Source: Dolichospermum sp. FACHB-1091
GTDB taxonomy: Bacteria; Cyanobacteriota; Cyanobacteriia; Cyanobacteriales; Nostocaceae
Length of the DNA stretch: 64,000 nt
Assembly: GCF_014697585.1 (NCBI RefSeq)
Contig: NZ_JACJSB010000009.1
Coordinates: 89,299 to 153,298, forward strand
Direction of reading: 5' to 3'
The position numbers were made by a program, and so were the translations under genes. The notes beneath the pieces are model-generated. The model searched no databases. It had not been told where the DNA came from and was given only the letters and a program-made list of their open reading frames with translations. This document shows, piece by piece, positions 1 through 8,661 of the stretch (position 1 is the stretch's first letter; each line of letters begins with the position of its first letter).

Positions 1-1020
1 AATCAGAATTTAACCGCTACAGAAATTGGATTTACTCTCGAAGATTTCGCTGCTCTACTTGATAAATACGACTATCACTTCAGCCCTGGTGATGTCGTAG
101 CGGGTACAGTTTTCAGTATAGAGCCGCGCGGCGCTCTGATTGACATAGGTGCGAAAACCGCAGCATATATACCCATACAAGAAATGTCTATTAACCGGGT
201 AGATGCCCCGGAAGAAGTCTTACAATCAAACGAAACGCGGGAATTTTTCATCCTTACCGATGAAAATGAAGATGGTCAGCTCACCCTTTCAATTCGTCGG
301 ATTGAGTATATGCGTGCTTGGGAACGGGTACGGCAGTTACAAGCAGAAGATGCTACTGTCCGTTCTGGCGTTTTCGCAACCAACCGTGGTGGTGCATTAG
401 TGCGAATTGAAGGACTGCGCGGCTTTATCCCCGGTTCTCATATTAGCACTCGCAAACCCAAGGAAGATTTGGTAGGTGAAGAACTACCTTTGAAATTCCT
501 AGAAGTAGATGAAGAGCGTAATCGCTTAGTTCTCTCCCATCGTCGGGCGCTAGTTGAGCGCAAGATGAACCGTTTAGAAGTTGGCGAAGTAGTCATTGGT
601 ACTGTTCGCGGTATCAAACCTTATGGTGCTTTCATTGATATTGGTGGTGTAAGCGGACTACTACATATTTCTGAGATTTCCCAGGAGCATATTGACACTC
701 CCCATAGCGTATTCAATGTCAATGATGAAGTTAAAGTTATGATCATTGACTTGGATGCCGAAAGGGGACGGATTTCACTGTCTACTAAACAGTTGGAACC
801 CGAACCTGGTGACATGATCAAAAACCGTGATTTGGTTTATGACAAGGCTGAAGAAATGGCAGCTAAGTATCGGGAACAACTGCTTGCTAAACAGCAAGGT
901 ATTACCACACCGGCAGAAGTAGCACCGCTGGAAGCCGGATCTGAAGAAACCATAGCTGAAGAAGTTGCAGTTGTGGAAGCCGTGGCTGAGGAAGAAATTC
1001 CCCCAGCGACTGAAGAATAA
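1..1020 (+). CDS. rps1: 30S ribosomal protein S1 (5' end cut by window edge)
   Basis: The frame is open from base 1, so the gene begins outside the window; the visible N-terminus (NQNLTATEIGF) resembles that of cyanobacterial S1 homologues, so probably only a few codons are missing. S1 binds mRNA and helps load it on the 30S subunit. Three S1 RNA-binding domains can be read: one starting at GDVVAGTVFSI, one around RSGVFATNRGGALVRIEG, and a canonical one (GEVVIGTVRGIKPYGAFIDIGG ... GRISLSTKQLE). This three-domain form is the short cyanobacterial/plastid type rather than the six-domain enterobacterial one. The C-terminal tail is rich in Glu. A hairpin terminator follows. Product identity is secure. 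Confidence 0.96.
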   Translation, partial: NQNLTATEIGFTLEDFAALLDKYDYHFSPGDVVAGTVFSIEPRGALIDIGAKTAAYIPIQEMSINRVDAPEEVLQSNETREFFILTDENEDGQLTLSIRRIEYMRAWERVRQLQAEDATVRSGVFATNRGGALVRIEGLRGFIPGSHISTRKPKEDLVGEELPLKFLEVDEERNRLVLSHRRALVERKMNRLEVGEVVIGTVRGIKPYGAFIDIGGVSGLLHISEISQEHIDTPHSVFNVNDEVKVMIIDLDAERGRISLSTKQLEPEPGDMIKNRDLVYDKAEEMAAKYREQLLAKQQGITTPAEVAPLEAGSEETIAEEVAVVEAVAEEEIPPATEE

Positions 1021-1069
1021 TAGATTTATAGTTATAAGTAATTATAACTGAGATCGTTGTATGATCAAG

Positions 1070-1090
1070 AGGGGACACCCCCCTTTTTTT
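1070..1090 (+). terminator. Rho-independent terminator of rps1
   Basis: A short GC stem AGGGG / CCCCT with a 5-base loop is followed directly by a run of T, about 50 bases after the rps1 stop codon. Confidence 0.65.
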
Positions 1091-1119
1091 TACCTTGAAT
1101 ATGACTAGGGTGAGATATT

Positions 1120-1866
1120 TTGGTAACTATTAAATGTCAAAACACGGCGTTTTCCCGTATTGAAGCAATTTTATTTGATAAAAACGGTACTTTAGAAGAT
1201 TCTGAGGCATATTTAAGAACACTAGGACAAAAAGCAGCGAGGATGATAGACGCGCAAATTCCTGGTATTGGTGAACCATTGTTAATGGCTTTTGGTATTA
1301 ACGGTGATTTCTTAGATCCAGCGGGTTTAATATCAGTAGCGAGTCGTCGAGAAACAGAAATTGCAGCGGCGGCCTATATTGCGGAAACCGGGAGAGGATG
1401 GTTTGAGTCTTTAAAAATTGCCCGTCAAGCCATAGATGAGGCTGACCAATATGTTAGTAAAACTCCTTCACCTTTATTTGTGGGGAGTTTGGAGGTGTTA
1501 AAGTCTTTGTCAGTAGCAGGGTTAAAATTGGGTATTCTGTCAGCAGCAACCACTGAAGAGGTACGGACATTTGTAAGAACTCATCAGTTAAGTGATTATT
1601 TACAGCTAGAAAAGGGTGTTGATGAGGGTCCTAGTAAACCAGATCCAATACTGTTTTTAGAAGCTTGTCAGGCTTTGGGGGTAGCACCAGAGGCGACTTT
1701 AATGATAGGTGATTCTGTGGGTGATATGCAAATGGCGCGTGATGCTAAAGCTGCTGGCTGTATTGGTATTACTTGGATTGGTAAAGCAGATCATGTTCAA
1801 GGTGCAGATGTGGTAATTAATCAACTTGATCAAATTCAGGTGATTATGGATAAAGAGGATCTGTGA
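1120..1866 (+). CDS. HAD-superfamily hydrolase with variant motif I
   Basis: A 248-residue haloacid-dehalogenase-type protein, probably a phosphatase. The nucleophile motif reads FDKNGTLEDSE at residues 19-29: Asp20 is the nucleophile, but the second Asp of the usual DxDG(T/V) is Asn22. Motif II is LGILSAATTEE, motif III the Lys in GPSKPDP, and motif IV MIGDSVGDMQMA, all intact. A cap domain lies between motifs I and II. The start is TTG (MVTIKCQ); the upstream frame is closed by a TGA three codons before, and no ATG is available. It stands alone between rps1 and a small reverse gene. Substrate unknown. Confidence 0.85.
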   Translation: MVTIKCQNTAFSRIEAILFDKNGTLEDSEAYLRTLGQKAARMIDAQIPGIGEPLLMAFGINGDFLDPAGLISVASRRETEIAAAAYIAETGRGWFESLKIARQAIDEADQYVSKTPSPLFVGSLEVLKSLSVAGLKLGILSAATTEEVRTFVRTHQLSDYLQLEKGVDEGPSKPDPILFLEACQALGVAPEATLMIGDSVGDMQMARDAKAAGCIGITWIGKADHVQGADVVINQLDQIQVIMDKEDL

Positions 1867-1939
1867 AAAGTTTTCGGCGAATATTATAATACTCCGCCGC
1901 CAGACTTTTATGGTTACACAATGCAAGCTATCACAAATC

Positions 1940-2149
1940 CTATTTAATCTCTGGTTTGTCAGGATTTATCAGGTTTTGGTTAAGTTTATCACCAAAAATC
2001 TTATCATAGTTGGAGGCCACAGCTAAAAATGCTCCCGCTAAAATATATACAGGCAAAGGTATAGAAAAAGCTCGCAACCACTTAAAAAACTCTGCCGCAG
2101 CAAACAGTACAAAAAAGCATAGCAGCCAAACTCTCATGATTTTATCCAT
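1940..2149 (-). CDS. Small conserved two-helix membrane protein
   Basis: 69 residues with two hydrophobic stretches (about residues 6-20 and 32-46) and a polar, Asn/Lys-rich tail. The composition and layout look like a genuine small inner-membrane protein of the kind widespread in cyanobacteria, not a shadow ORF: nothing is coded opposite it and it ends cleanly. It is convergent with the upstream HAD gene. Function unknown. Confidence 0.7.
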   Translation of the reverse strand: MDKIMRVWLLCFFVLFAAAEFFKWLRAFSIPLPVYILAGAFLAVASNYDKIFGDKLNQNLINPDKPEIK

Positions 2150-2283
2150 TCCATACTAGGTTATCTTGTTACTAATTTTAGATGAGGCATAAATCAATTA
2201 AAAATTAAAAATAACAGAAAACTCATCAATCTAAAATCTCAAATTTAGCTAAGATTGTTTAGGTATTATTATGATTTATGCAC

Positions 2284-3279
2284 ATGATTGAAGTTGAGCA
2301 TCTTAGTAAAACTTATGGTTCAACAACAGCAATTACTGATGTTACTTTTAGCGTTGAACCAGGGGAAATTTTAGGGTTTTTAGGTCCAAACGGTGCTGGT
2401 AAAACCACAACTATGCGAATTTTAGCCGGTTATTTACCTGCCAGCAGTGGGACAGCGAAAATTGACGGTTATGATGTCCATGATAATTCTTTGCTTGTGC
2501 GTCAGCGCATTGGCTACTTACCAGAGACACCACCCTTATATCCAGAAATGACGGTGGAAGGATTTTTACACTTTGTAGCCAGGATTAAAGGAGTTTCTGC
2601 GGGCGATCGCTCAACAAAAGTAACAGCAGCCATAAACAGATGTAACCTAGAGGAAAAGCGCCAAGTCATTATTCGTAAACTGTCGAAAGGTTATCGGCAA
2701 AGGGTTGGTATTGCCCAAGCGATCGTCCATGATCCTCCAGCTATTATTCTTGATGAACCTACAGTGGGACTTGATCCCCGGCAAATTACGGAAGTACGCA
2801 ACTTAATTAAAAGTTTAGCAGGAACACACACTATTATTCTCTCTACACATATTCTCCCAGAAGTGAGTATGACCTGTAACCGAGTTGCCATTATTAATCG
2901 CGGACAAATAGTGACAACTAATACCCCAGAAAATTTAATGACACAATTAACAGGTGGGGCAGGATATGAATTAGAAATTACAGGAGAAGCACCTTTAGCT
3001 AAACAAATGTTACAAAATATATCTGGCGTGAGTTTAGTAGAATCAATGCCTACCCATCAACATTTGCTAGAAAATCATACTTATTTACGGGTAATATTAC
3101 AGCCAGGAGAAGAACCAGGAAAAGAAATTGCTACTGCTTTAATTCGGGCTGGCTTTGGTTTATATGAAATGCGTCGTATTAGTGCAACACTAGAAGATGT
3201 TTTCTTAGAATTAACCACAACAGAAAAGAATTTACCCACAAATATAAACTCAGAAATCGAAGAAGGAGAAGCTGCATAA
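2284..3279 (+). CDS. ABC transporter ATP-binding protein, GldA/ABC-2 type
   Basis: Cytoplasmic ATPase of an ABC-2 exporter. From ATG 2284 (MIEVEHLSKTYG) the Walker A is GPNGAGKTT at residues 34-42, the signature is LSKGYRQR, Walker B is AIILDEPTVGLDP, and the switch His lies in STHIL. A C-terminal extension of about 110 residues follows the ATPase core, as is usual in this subfamily. An ATG at 2278 two codons earlier is the alternative start. The stop abuts the ATG of the permease. The four-gene order (ATPase, permease, GldG-like, DUF4340) matches Gld-type exporters; in cyanobacteria the cargo is not known, so gliding should not be assumed. Confidence 0.9.
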   Translation: MIEVEHLSKTYGSTTAITDVTFSVEPGEILGFLGPNGAGKTTTMRILAGYLPASSGTAKIDGYDVHDNSLLVRQRIGYLPETPPLYPEMTVEGFLHFVARIKGVSAGDRSTKVTAAINRCNLEEKRQVIIRKLSKGYRQRVGIAQAIVHDPPAIILDEPTVGLDPRQITEVRNLIKSLAGTHTIILSTHILPEVSMTCNRVAIINRGQIVTTNTPENLMTQLTGGAGYELEITGEAPLAKQMLQNISGVSLVESMPTHQHLLENHTYLRVILQPGEEPGKEIATALIRAGFGLYEMRRISATLEDVFLELTTTEKNLPTNINSEIEEGEAA

Positions 3280-4083
3280 ATGGGTATAGTCATCGCCAAT
3301 ATTATTGCTATTTATCGTCGAGAACTACAGAGTTATTTTGTTTCTCCATTGGCCTATGGCATAGCTAGTGCATTTTGGTTTTTAGCGGGTTTATTTTTCG
3401 TCATGATTTTATTAGGACCCGATGGAATTTTAGTCACAGTTTCTGCCTATGATTTACAAGGGCAACAATTTGCGCCAAAAATAGATGTTCCCTACGAATT
3501 TAGTAGAGCATTTTTAGATAGAATGGGATGGTTAATGTTATTTATCTTGCCTATTTTGTCCATGGGACTCTACGCCGAAGAACGCAAACGAGGAACTTTA
3601 GAACTATTAGCCACATCACCAGTTACCAACTGGGCTGTAGCCGTAGGCAAATTATTAGGAGTATTAACATTTTTATTGACAATGATTTTACCTTTAATGG
3701 GATTTGAAGCGATCGCTTTATCCAATTCCACTCCTCCCATATCACCCACAATTCCCTTACTGGGTCACTTAGGACTACTCTTACTAGCAGCAGCAATTTT
3801 ATCATTAGGAATGTTTATTTCCTCATTAACAGATAGTACAATTTTATCGGCAGTCCTCACCTTTGCCATAGTTATTTTGCTGCTATTTGTTGATTTAATT
3901 GCCAAAACCATTCCCGGTCAAATTGGTGAAGCAGTTAGTCATTTATCCCTCCTCAAACATTACAATACCCTGATTCAAGGAATTTTCGATACTAGCAGCT
4001 TGATTTTATTTGCCAGTTACATTATCTTAGGTATTTTTCTCACAGCCCAATCAATTGATGCACTTCGCTTTCAACGTCAGTAA
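3280..4083 (+). CDS. ABC-2 permease, GldF-like
   Basis: 267-residue integral membrane subunit with about six transmembrane segments, starting with the cytoplasmic lead YRRELQSYFVSPLAY typical of ABC-2/GldF permeases and containing the loop EERKRGTLELLATSPV between helices 2 and 3. Its ATG directly follows the stop codon of the ATPase, so the two are translated together. It forms the channel for the upstream ATPase; the next gene supplies the large extracytoplasmic auxiliary protein. Confidence 0.88.
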   Translation: MGIVIANIIAIYRRELQSYFVSPLAYGIASAFWFLAGLFFVMILLGPDGILVTVSAYDLQGQQFAPKIDVPYEFSRAFLDRMGWLMLFILPILSMGLYAEERKRGTLELLATSPVTNWAVAVGKLLGVLTFLLTMILPLMGFEAIALSNSTPPISPTIPLLGHLGLLLLAAAILSLGMFISSLTDSTILSAVLTFAIVILLLFVDLIAKTIPGQIGEAVSHLSLLKHYNTLIQGIFDTSSLILFASYIILGIFLTAQSIDALRFQRQ

Positions 4084-4190
4084 TTGTTAGTTGTCAGTTG
4101 TCAGTTGTCAGTTGTCCGTCGTCGGTAGAAAAAATCTTCTCCTCTGCACCCCTGTTCTCTGTTCCCTGTTCCCTGTTCCCTGTTCTCTAC
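4084..4190. repeat. Short tandem repeats GTTGTCA and GTTCCCT
   Basis: The spacer between the permease and the GldG-like gene consists largely of two heptamer runs: TTGTCAG units near 4090-4117, then TGTTCCC units near 4152-4184. These match the STRR class known in heterocystous cyanobacteria. The spacer interrupts an otherwise tight operon. Confidence 0.8.
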
Positions 4191-4198
4191 TATAAAAA

Positions 4199-5977
4199 AT
4201 GAATAAAAACAAACTTTGGAAACTTATATTTTGGCTAGGACCATTCTTCATCACCGCTGGTTTAACCGTTCGTTTAACATCAGTAAATTCGGGAATAATC
4301 CCCTTGTCATTAATAATAATAGGTTTAGTTATTTGTGCCTTGTGGGTAGTACAAAGTAAATGGTGGCAAAAGCGTTCTACCCAATCTGCTACTAATGCCT
4401 TAATCGCAACTTTGTCCGTATTAGTTATATTAGGATTAATTAACTTTTTAGGTATTCGCTACAACCTGCGTCTAGACTTAACAGATACTCAATTATTTAC
4501 TTTAGCACCTCAATCAAGGGAATTAGTCAGTAATTTACCCGAAACAATGAAGGTTTGGTTATTTAGTAAAGAAAAAAATTACCAAGATCAGGAATTATTA
4601 GATAACTATCATCGTCAAAGTAACAAGTTTAAATTTGAGTATGTTGATCCTGAATTAAAACCAGGACTAGCAGAAAGATTTGGTGTTAAAGATTATGGCG
4701 AAGTTTATCTAGAATTTCAAACAAAAAGACAATTAGTACAAATAATTAGTGAGGATGAACGACTATCAGAAATAAAATTAACTAACCGTTTACAACAAAT
4801 GATTAATCCTAAAACGGCTAAAGTTTACTTTCTTCAAGGACATAGTGAACACCCACTTTCCGGTAGTAAAGGGGCAATTTCTAAGGCAATACAGGGCTTA
4901 ATTGATAAAAACTTTACTATATCAACTTTGAATTTAGCAGAACGTCCTCAAGTTCCTGATGATGCTAATGTTGTAATTGTAGCTGGACCCCAAAAAGAAT
5001 TATTGACGGGAGAAGTTACAACCTTACAAAATTATCTTAATCGTGGTGGTAACTTATTATTGATGATTGATCCCAACACCAACCCGAAAATAGATACTCT
5101 TCTGAAAGAGTGGGGTGTGCGTTTAGATAATCGCTTGGCCATTGATAATTCTGGAGAAAGTTTGCAACTAGGACCGGCTACTATTTTGGTGACAGAATAT
5201 GGACAGCATCCTATTACTAAAGATTTTGCCAATAATATTTCTGTATATCCATTAACTCGTCCTCTGGAAATTGATCCTGTCTCTGGTGTTGAGTCTATGG
5301 TTTTATTAAAAACTAAACCCTATCCTAATAGTTGGGCAGAAAGTGATCAAAAAAGTGAAAAACTAGAGTTTAATGAAGATAAAGACTTAAAAGGACCGTT
5401 AACTTTAGGAGTAGCATTAACTAGAAAGTTATCAAATCCAACTTCTATAAATTCTCCAAATCCAACTTCTATAAATTCCCCAAATCCAACTTCTATAAAT
5501 TCCCCAAATCCAACTTCTATAAATTCCCCAAATCCAACTTCTATAAATTCCCCAAATCCAACTTCTATAAATTCCCCAAATCCAACTTCTATAAATTCCC
5601 CAAATCCAACTTCTATAAATTCCCCAAATCCAACTTCTATAAATTCCCCAAATCCAACTTCTATAAATTCTCCAAATCCAACTTCTATAAATTCCCCAAC
5701 CACTGCTAAAGAATCACGGTTAGTAGTATTTGGAAACTCAAATTTTGTCACTGATAGTCTATTTGAACAACAGTTAAATGGAGATGTGTTTTTAAACTCA
5801 GTTAGTTGGTTAAGTCAACAGGATGAAAAACTTCTGTCAATTCGTCCTAAAGAACCAAAAAATCGCCGGATTATTATATCAACTCTTCAGGCTGATGTTT
5901 TAACAATATCCGCTATATTTGTATTACCATTATTTGGGTTGACAGTAGGTTTTCTCATTTGGTGGAAACGGAGATAA
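4199..5977 (+). CDS. GldG-like ABC transporter auxiliary protein with 11 NPTSINSP repeats
   Basis: 592 residues. Three hydrophobic segments lie near the N-terminus (about residues 8-28, 33-50 and 64-86), then a long extracytoplasmic GldG/ABC_transp_aux domain (DLTDTQLFTLAPQSRELV onward; VYFLQGHSEHP; VVIVAGPQKEL), and a C-terminal helix before WWKRR. Between the domain and the last part, residues 413-500 are eleven copies of NPTSINSP encoded by a 24-bp minisatellite. The unit length keeps the frame, so copy-number change would alter only linker length. Partners are the upstream ATPase and permease. The repeat tract is not part of the family core and looks recently expanded. Confidence 0.88.
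   Translation: MNKNKLWKLIFWLGPFFITAGLTVRLTSVNSGIIPLSLIIIGLVICALWVVQSKWWQKRSTQSATNALIATLSVLVILGLINFLGIRYNLRLDLTDTQLFTLAPQSRELVSNLPETMKVWLFSKEKNYQDQELLDNYHRQSNKFKFEYVDPELKPGLAERFGVKDYGEVYLEFQTKRQLVQIISEDERLSEIKLTNRLQQMINPKTAKVYFLQGHSEHPLSGSKGAISKAIQGLIDKNFTISTLNLAERPQVPDDANVVIVAGPQKELLTGEVTTLQNYLNRGGNLLLMIDPNTNPKIDTLLKEWGVRLDNRLAIDNSGESLQLGPATILVTEYGQHPITKDFANNISVYPLTRPLEIDPVSGVESMVLLKTKPYPNSWAESDQKSEKLEFNEDKDLKGPLTLGVALTRKLSNPTSINSPNPTSINSPNPTSINSPNPTSINSPNPTSINSPNPTSINSPNPTSINSPNPTSINSPNPTSINSPNPTSINSPNPTSINSPTTAKESRLVVFGNSNFVTDSLFEQQLNGDVFLNSVSWLSQQDEKLLSIRPKEPKNRRIIISTLQADVLTISAIFVLPLFGLTVGFLIWWKRR
5435..5698 (+). repeat. In-frame minisatellite, 11 x 24 bp
   Basis: Eleven contiguous 24-base units (unit: aatccaacttctataaattc followed by yCCA) with no indels. 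The only variable base seen is a silent C/T in the Ser codon region: T in copies 1 and 10, C in the rest. The tract encodes (NPTSINSP)11. Near-perfect identity implies recent slippage or unequal crossover. Confidence 0.97.
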
Positions 5978-6072
5978 AAAATAAATTTGTAGTCCATAAT
6001 GCTAAAATATGGCAAGAATTGGTTTTAATTTCTCAATAATGAAATAATTTTATTAATTAACTCTCACTCAAT

Positions 6073-6678
6073 ATGAAATTACCAAAAACGACTTTTATTT
6101 TAATACTTTTAGCCCTGGGTTTAGGGAGTTTTGTCTACTTCTATGAAATTAAAGAAAAGAACCAGCAAACACAAATAAAAGCCCAAAAACAGAAAATTTT
6201 CTCTTTTAGCGCTAATGATGTCCAATCTTTAACAATTAAAATTAAAGATACAACATTACAACTAGAAAAAAGGAATACTTCTGAAAAACCCCAATGGGAA
6301 ATTAAATCTCCCATATTAGGATTAGCAAATGATGCAATTGTTTCTTACTTAATGAATTTATTAACTGATAGTAAAATTGAAAGAATAATATCAATTCTAC
6401 CCACTGAGTTACCAGAATTTGGTTTAGATAAACCTCTAGCGACTATTGACGTTAAACTTAAAAATCAAGAAAGCCATCAATTGATTTTAGGTAAAGCAGA
6501 TTTTAATAATCAGTTCTTATATGCACAAACTGATCCTAATCAGAATCTAAACTTGTTATTAGTTTCCAAGGATTTTTTTAATGCAGTGAATCGAGATATA
6601 TCTGAATGGAAACAAATAGAAGAAAAGACTAATATACAACCATTACCTAGCCTTCCTCAACCAACTCCCACGAAATAA
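6073..6678 (+). CDS. DUF4340-type membrane-anchored protein
   Basis: 201 residues: one N-terminal membrane helix (residues 5-24), then a soluble extracytoplasmic domain with FSANDVQSLTIK, GLDKPLATIDV and LILGKADFNNQFLYA, the pattern of DUF4340 proteins that accompany GldG-like genes. The C-terminus is Pro/Thr-rich. It is the fourth gene of the Gld-like exporter cluster, 95 bases after gldG-like. Assignment is by pattern and context. Confidence 0.75.
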   Translation: MKLPKTTFILILLALGLGSFVYFYEIKEKNQQTQIKAQKQKIFSFSANDVQSLTIKIKDTTLQLEKRNTSEKPQWEIKSPILGLANDAIVSYLMNLLTDSKIERIISILPTELPEFGLDKPLATIDVKLKNQESHQLILGKADFNNQFLYAQTDPNQNLNLLLVSKDFFNAVNRDISEWKQIEEKTNIQPLPSLPQPTPTK

Positions 6679-6707
6679 TAAAAATCTGCTATAGCGGTTC
6701 TCGGTTG

Positions 6708-6754
6708 AGTGAGATACAAGAACCCCAACCCTCTCCCCGCAAGCGAGGAGGGGG
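6708..6754. repeat. GAGATACAAGAACCCC repeat, copy 1
   Basis: Carries gagatacaagaaccccaacc followed by a GC-rich hairpin around the core CCCGCAAGCG. Related copies occur at 17272, 51021 and 63909. It lies just after the DUF4340 gene and before the convergent porin gene, so the hairpin may also serve as a transcription end. Confidence 0.8.
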
Positions 6755-6759
6755 CCTAT

Positions 6760-8349
6760 TTAGAAACTGAAGGTAGTTCTTAAAGCACCAATGACCACAC
6801 TATCATTATCATTATCCTTATTGTGATTTGGGGCTGTTAACCAAATTACAGCAGGAGTAATGGTGATATTGTCGCTAACTTTATATTGATAAAATCCTTC
6901 AATGTGATAGGAGGTATCTCGGTCTTTTGTTAGTCCATCAACACTAGAATTTGTGACCTTTGGTTCCATACCAACTATGAGACCAGCCAAGTTACCTTTT
7001 TTACCCAAGTCTGGTAAGCCTAGAGTAACAGCATAGTTCCAAATTTCCGCTTTTCCTCTACTACCAGTCAAGACTTGACTATTGGTATATCCAGCCCAAC
7101 CACCGACAACAAGTTTATTGCCAATACCTAAAGATGTTTGTACACCGTAGGAATTACTGGAAAAATTTTCGCCACCAAAGCCAGAGGTCGCGTTATTACT
7201 ACCTGTACCAAGTGGTTGGTTATAGGAATTGATATAAGTCAAACCAAGAGCAGTACGACTACTGGGCTTTACAGTTAACTGCGCTAAAGCACCGTAGGGA
7301 CCATTAAACAAACCTTTTTCAGGGGTGGGGTCATTAGCATTAGGAGTCAAATAGCCTAAACTGAGGGTTAATTTCTCACTAAACTGATGATTAATTCCTA
7401 GTCCTGCACCACCTAGTTGACCATAAATTGCGTTTCTTGTGCCAAAAGTTGACAAAGCACCAAAAGAAGCATCACCATCAAAAAGGTTGACTGTATTGGT
7501 AAGATCATCTGGTGCGCCTCCAGTAGCAATTAGTTTTGCTTGTGTATTTTTGCTAAGAGGAAAGGCATAGGATAAAGTTCCTATACCAAAATTATTACTG
7601 GGACTACCACTAGCAAAAAACAAGTTTCCTTCTTTAGTCTGAATGTTGGGACTGTTGATATTATTGCTTTCCAACCTCGTCAGCAGTGTATCTCTTCCTG
7701 TAAAGCTGCTGACAAAATCTAGTCTGGTTCTTGCCCCTAAAGTGGTATTTTTATCAGGAATATCCGCACCATTAACTTTTTTACCGGAAATAACATCACT
7801 AACAACTGCCACAACCTGTCCTTGTAGCTTGGTGGTAGTTGAAAATTGATTAGCTTCTAATTCAGCGGTTCTCGCTTCTACTGCGTTTACACGCCCTCTT
7901 AAGGTGGCTAGTTCTGAGGAAAAGTCCCTTTGTAATTTTTGGATTGTTGCTAAATCTTGCTTTGATACTAAATCACCAGTAGCAGTGGCAATTAGTTCAT
8001 TTACCCGATCTAAACAAGCATTTAAACCTGCTGCAAACTCATATCGTGATAACGCTCTATTACCACGGTAGGTATTATTAGGATAACCTGCGGCACATCC
8101 GTAGCGTTCTACTAATGATTGTAACGCTTGAAACGCCCAATCATTAGGTTGCACATCGGATAACTGAGATACAGAGGTAACTTGTGACATCACCTCTGGT
8201 TGATTGTTTGTATTCAATTGTTGGGAATTGGTATCAGCCTGGAGTTGATTATGTGCTGGTATTTCCTCAGCCCACGCCCCAGAACTTGTGCATAGTATAG
8301 CACTGATGACAGTGGAACTAGCTAGTAAATATGTCGAGAACTTTTGCAT
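6760..8349 (-). CDS. Outer-membrane porin with SLH domain (OprB / iron uptake porin family)
   Basis: 529 residues. A signal peptide (MQKFSTYLLASS ... SGAWAEE) is followed by an SLH domain at about residues 60-118 (VSQLSDVQPNDWAFQALQSL; GYPNNTYRGNRALSRYEFA), a short coiled coil (LATLRGRVNAVEARTAELE), then a long beta-rich OprB barrel ending in Phe (LRTTFSF), the outer-membrane insertion signal. The SLH domain anchors the trimer to cell-wall polymers in cyanobacteria. It is divergent from znuA, whose promoter carries a Zur/Fur-like box, so a metal-linked uptake role is plausible but inferred; the substrate cannot be read. Confidence 0.9.
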   Translation of the reverse strand: MQKFSTYLLASSTVISAILCTSSGAWAEEIPAHNQLQADTNSQQLNTNNQPEVMSQVTSVSQLSDVQPNDWAFQALQSLVERYGCAAGYPNNTYRGNRALSRYEFAAGLNACLDRVNELIATATGDLVSKQDLATIQKLQRDFSSELATLRGRVNAVEARTAELEANQFSTTTKLQGQVVAVVSDVISGKKVNGADIPDKNTTLGARTRLDFVSSFTGRDTLLTRLESNNINSPNIQTKEGNLFFASGSPSNNFGIGTLSYAFPLSKNTQAKLIATGGAPDDLTNTVNLFDGDASFGALSTFGTRNAIYGQLGGAGLGINHQFSEKLTLSLGYLTPNANDPTPEKGLFNGPYGALAQLTVKPSSRTALGLTYINSYNQPLGTGSNNATSGFGGENFSSNSYGVQTSLGIGNKLVVGGWAGYTNSQVLTGSRGKAEIWNYAVTLGLPDLGKKGNLAGLIVGMEPKVTNSSVDGLTKDRDTSYHIEGFYQYKVSDNITITPAVIWLTAPNHNKDNDNDSVVIGALRTTFSF

Positions 8350-8601
8350 TTTTCTTCACACCCGTTTTTGCAGTAGATGATGCTATACCTGATCTAAAAG
8401 TAGCATAGCTATCAATAATTCCTATCAATATACTAACAGTTAACAGTTCCATGTAGATTTTTTAACGCAGGAAAGTTAAGAAATCTTTATGAAATGGGAA
8501 AATGAAAATCTTACTATACAGCAGTATTACCTCAAATACCAAAAAAGTTTGTAATTCTTGATACGATAATCATGTTTTTTACTAGTTACTTATCAATTTT
8601 G

Positions 8602-8630
8602 TGAGAATGAATCTCATTATAAGATATAAT
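8602..8630 (+). promoter_or_regulatory. Zur/Fur-type operator and -10 of the znu operon
   Basis: TGAGAATGAATCTCA (8602-8616) matches the cyanobacterial Zur box TGATAATNATTATCA at 11 of 14 fixed positions and is itself an imperfect palindrome. A consensus TATAAT lies at 8625-8630, so a bound repressor would cover the -35 region. A weaker related site, TGATACGATAATCA, is at 8559-8572. Fur and Zur boxes overlap in sequence; the zinc genes downstream favour Zur. Apart from these sites the 312-base porin/znuA spacer shows nothing else clear. Confidence 0.6.
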
Positions 8631-8661
8631 GCCAATGAAGTTTTATGATCAACCATAAACT

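Noticed and set aside
1940..2149. Shadow ORF
   Set aside because: Considered because of its size, but retained as a gene: two clean hydrophobic helices, no overlapping gene and a plausible start.
5347..5751. Reverse-strand ORF of 134 codons made of GEFIEVGF repeats
   Set aside because: It is the antisense reading of the 24-bp minisatellite in the GldG-like gene; the tract has no stop in this frame, so its length is an artefact.
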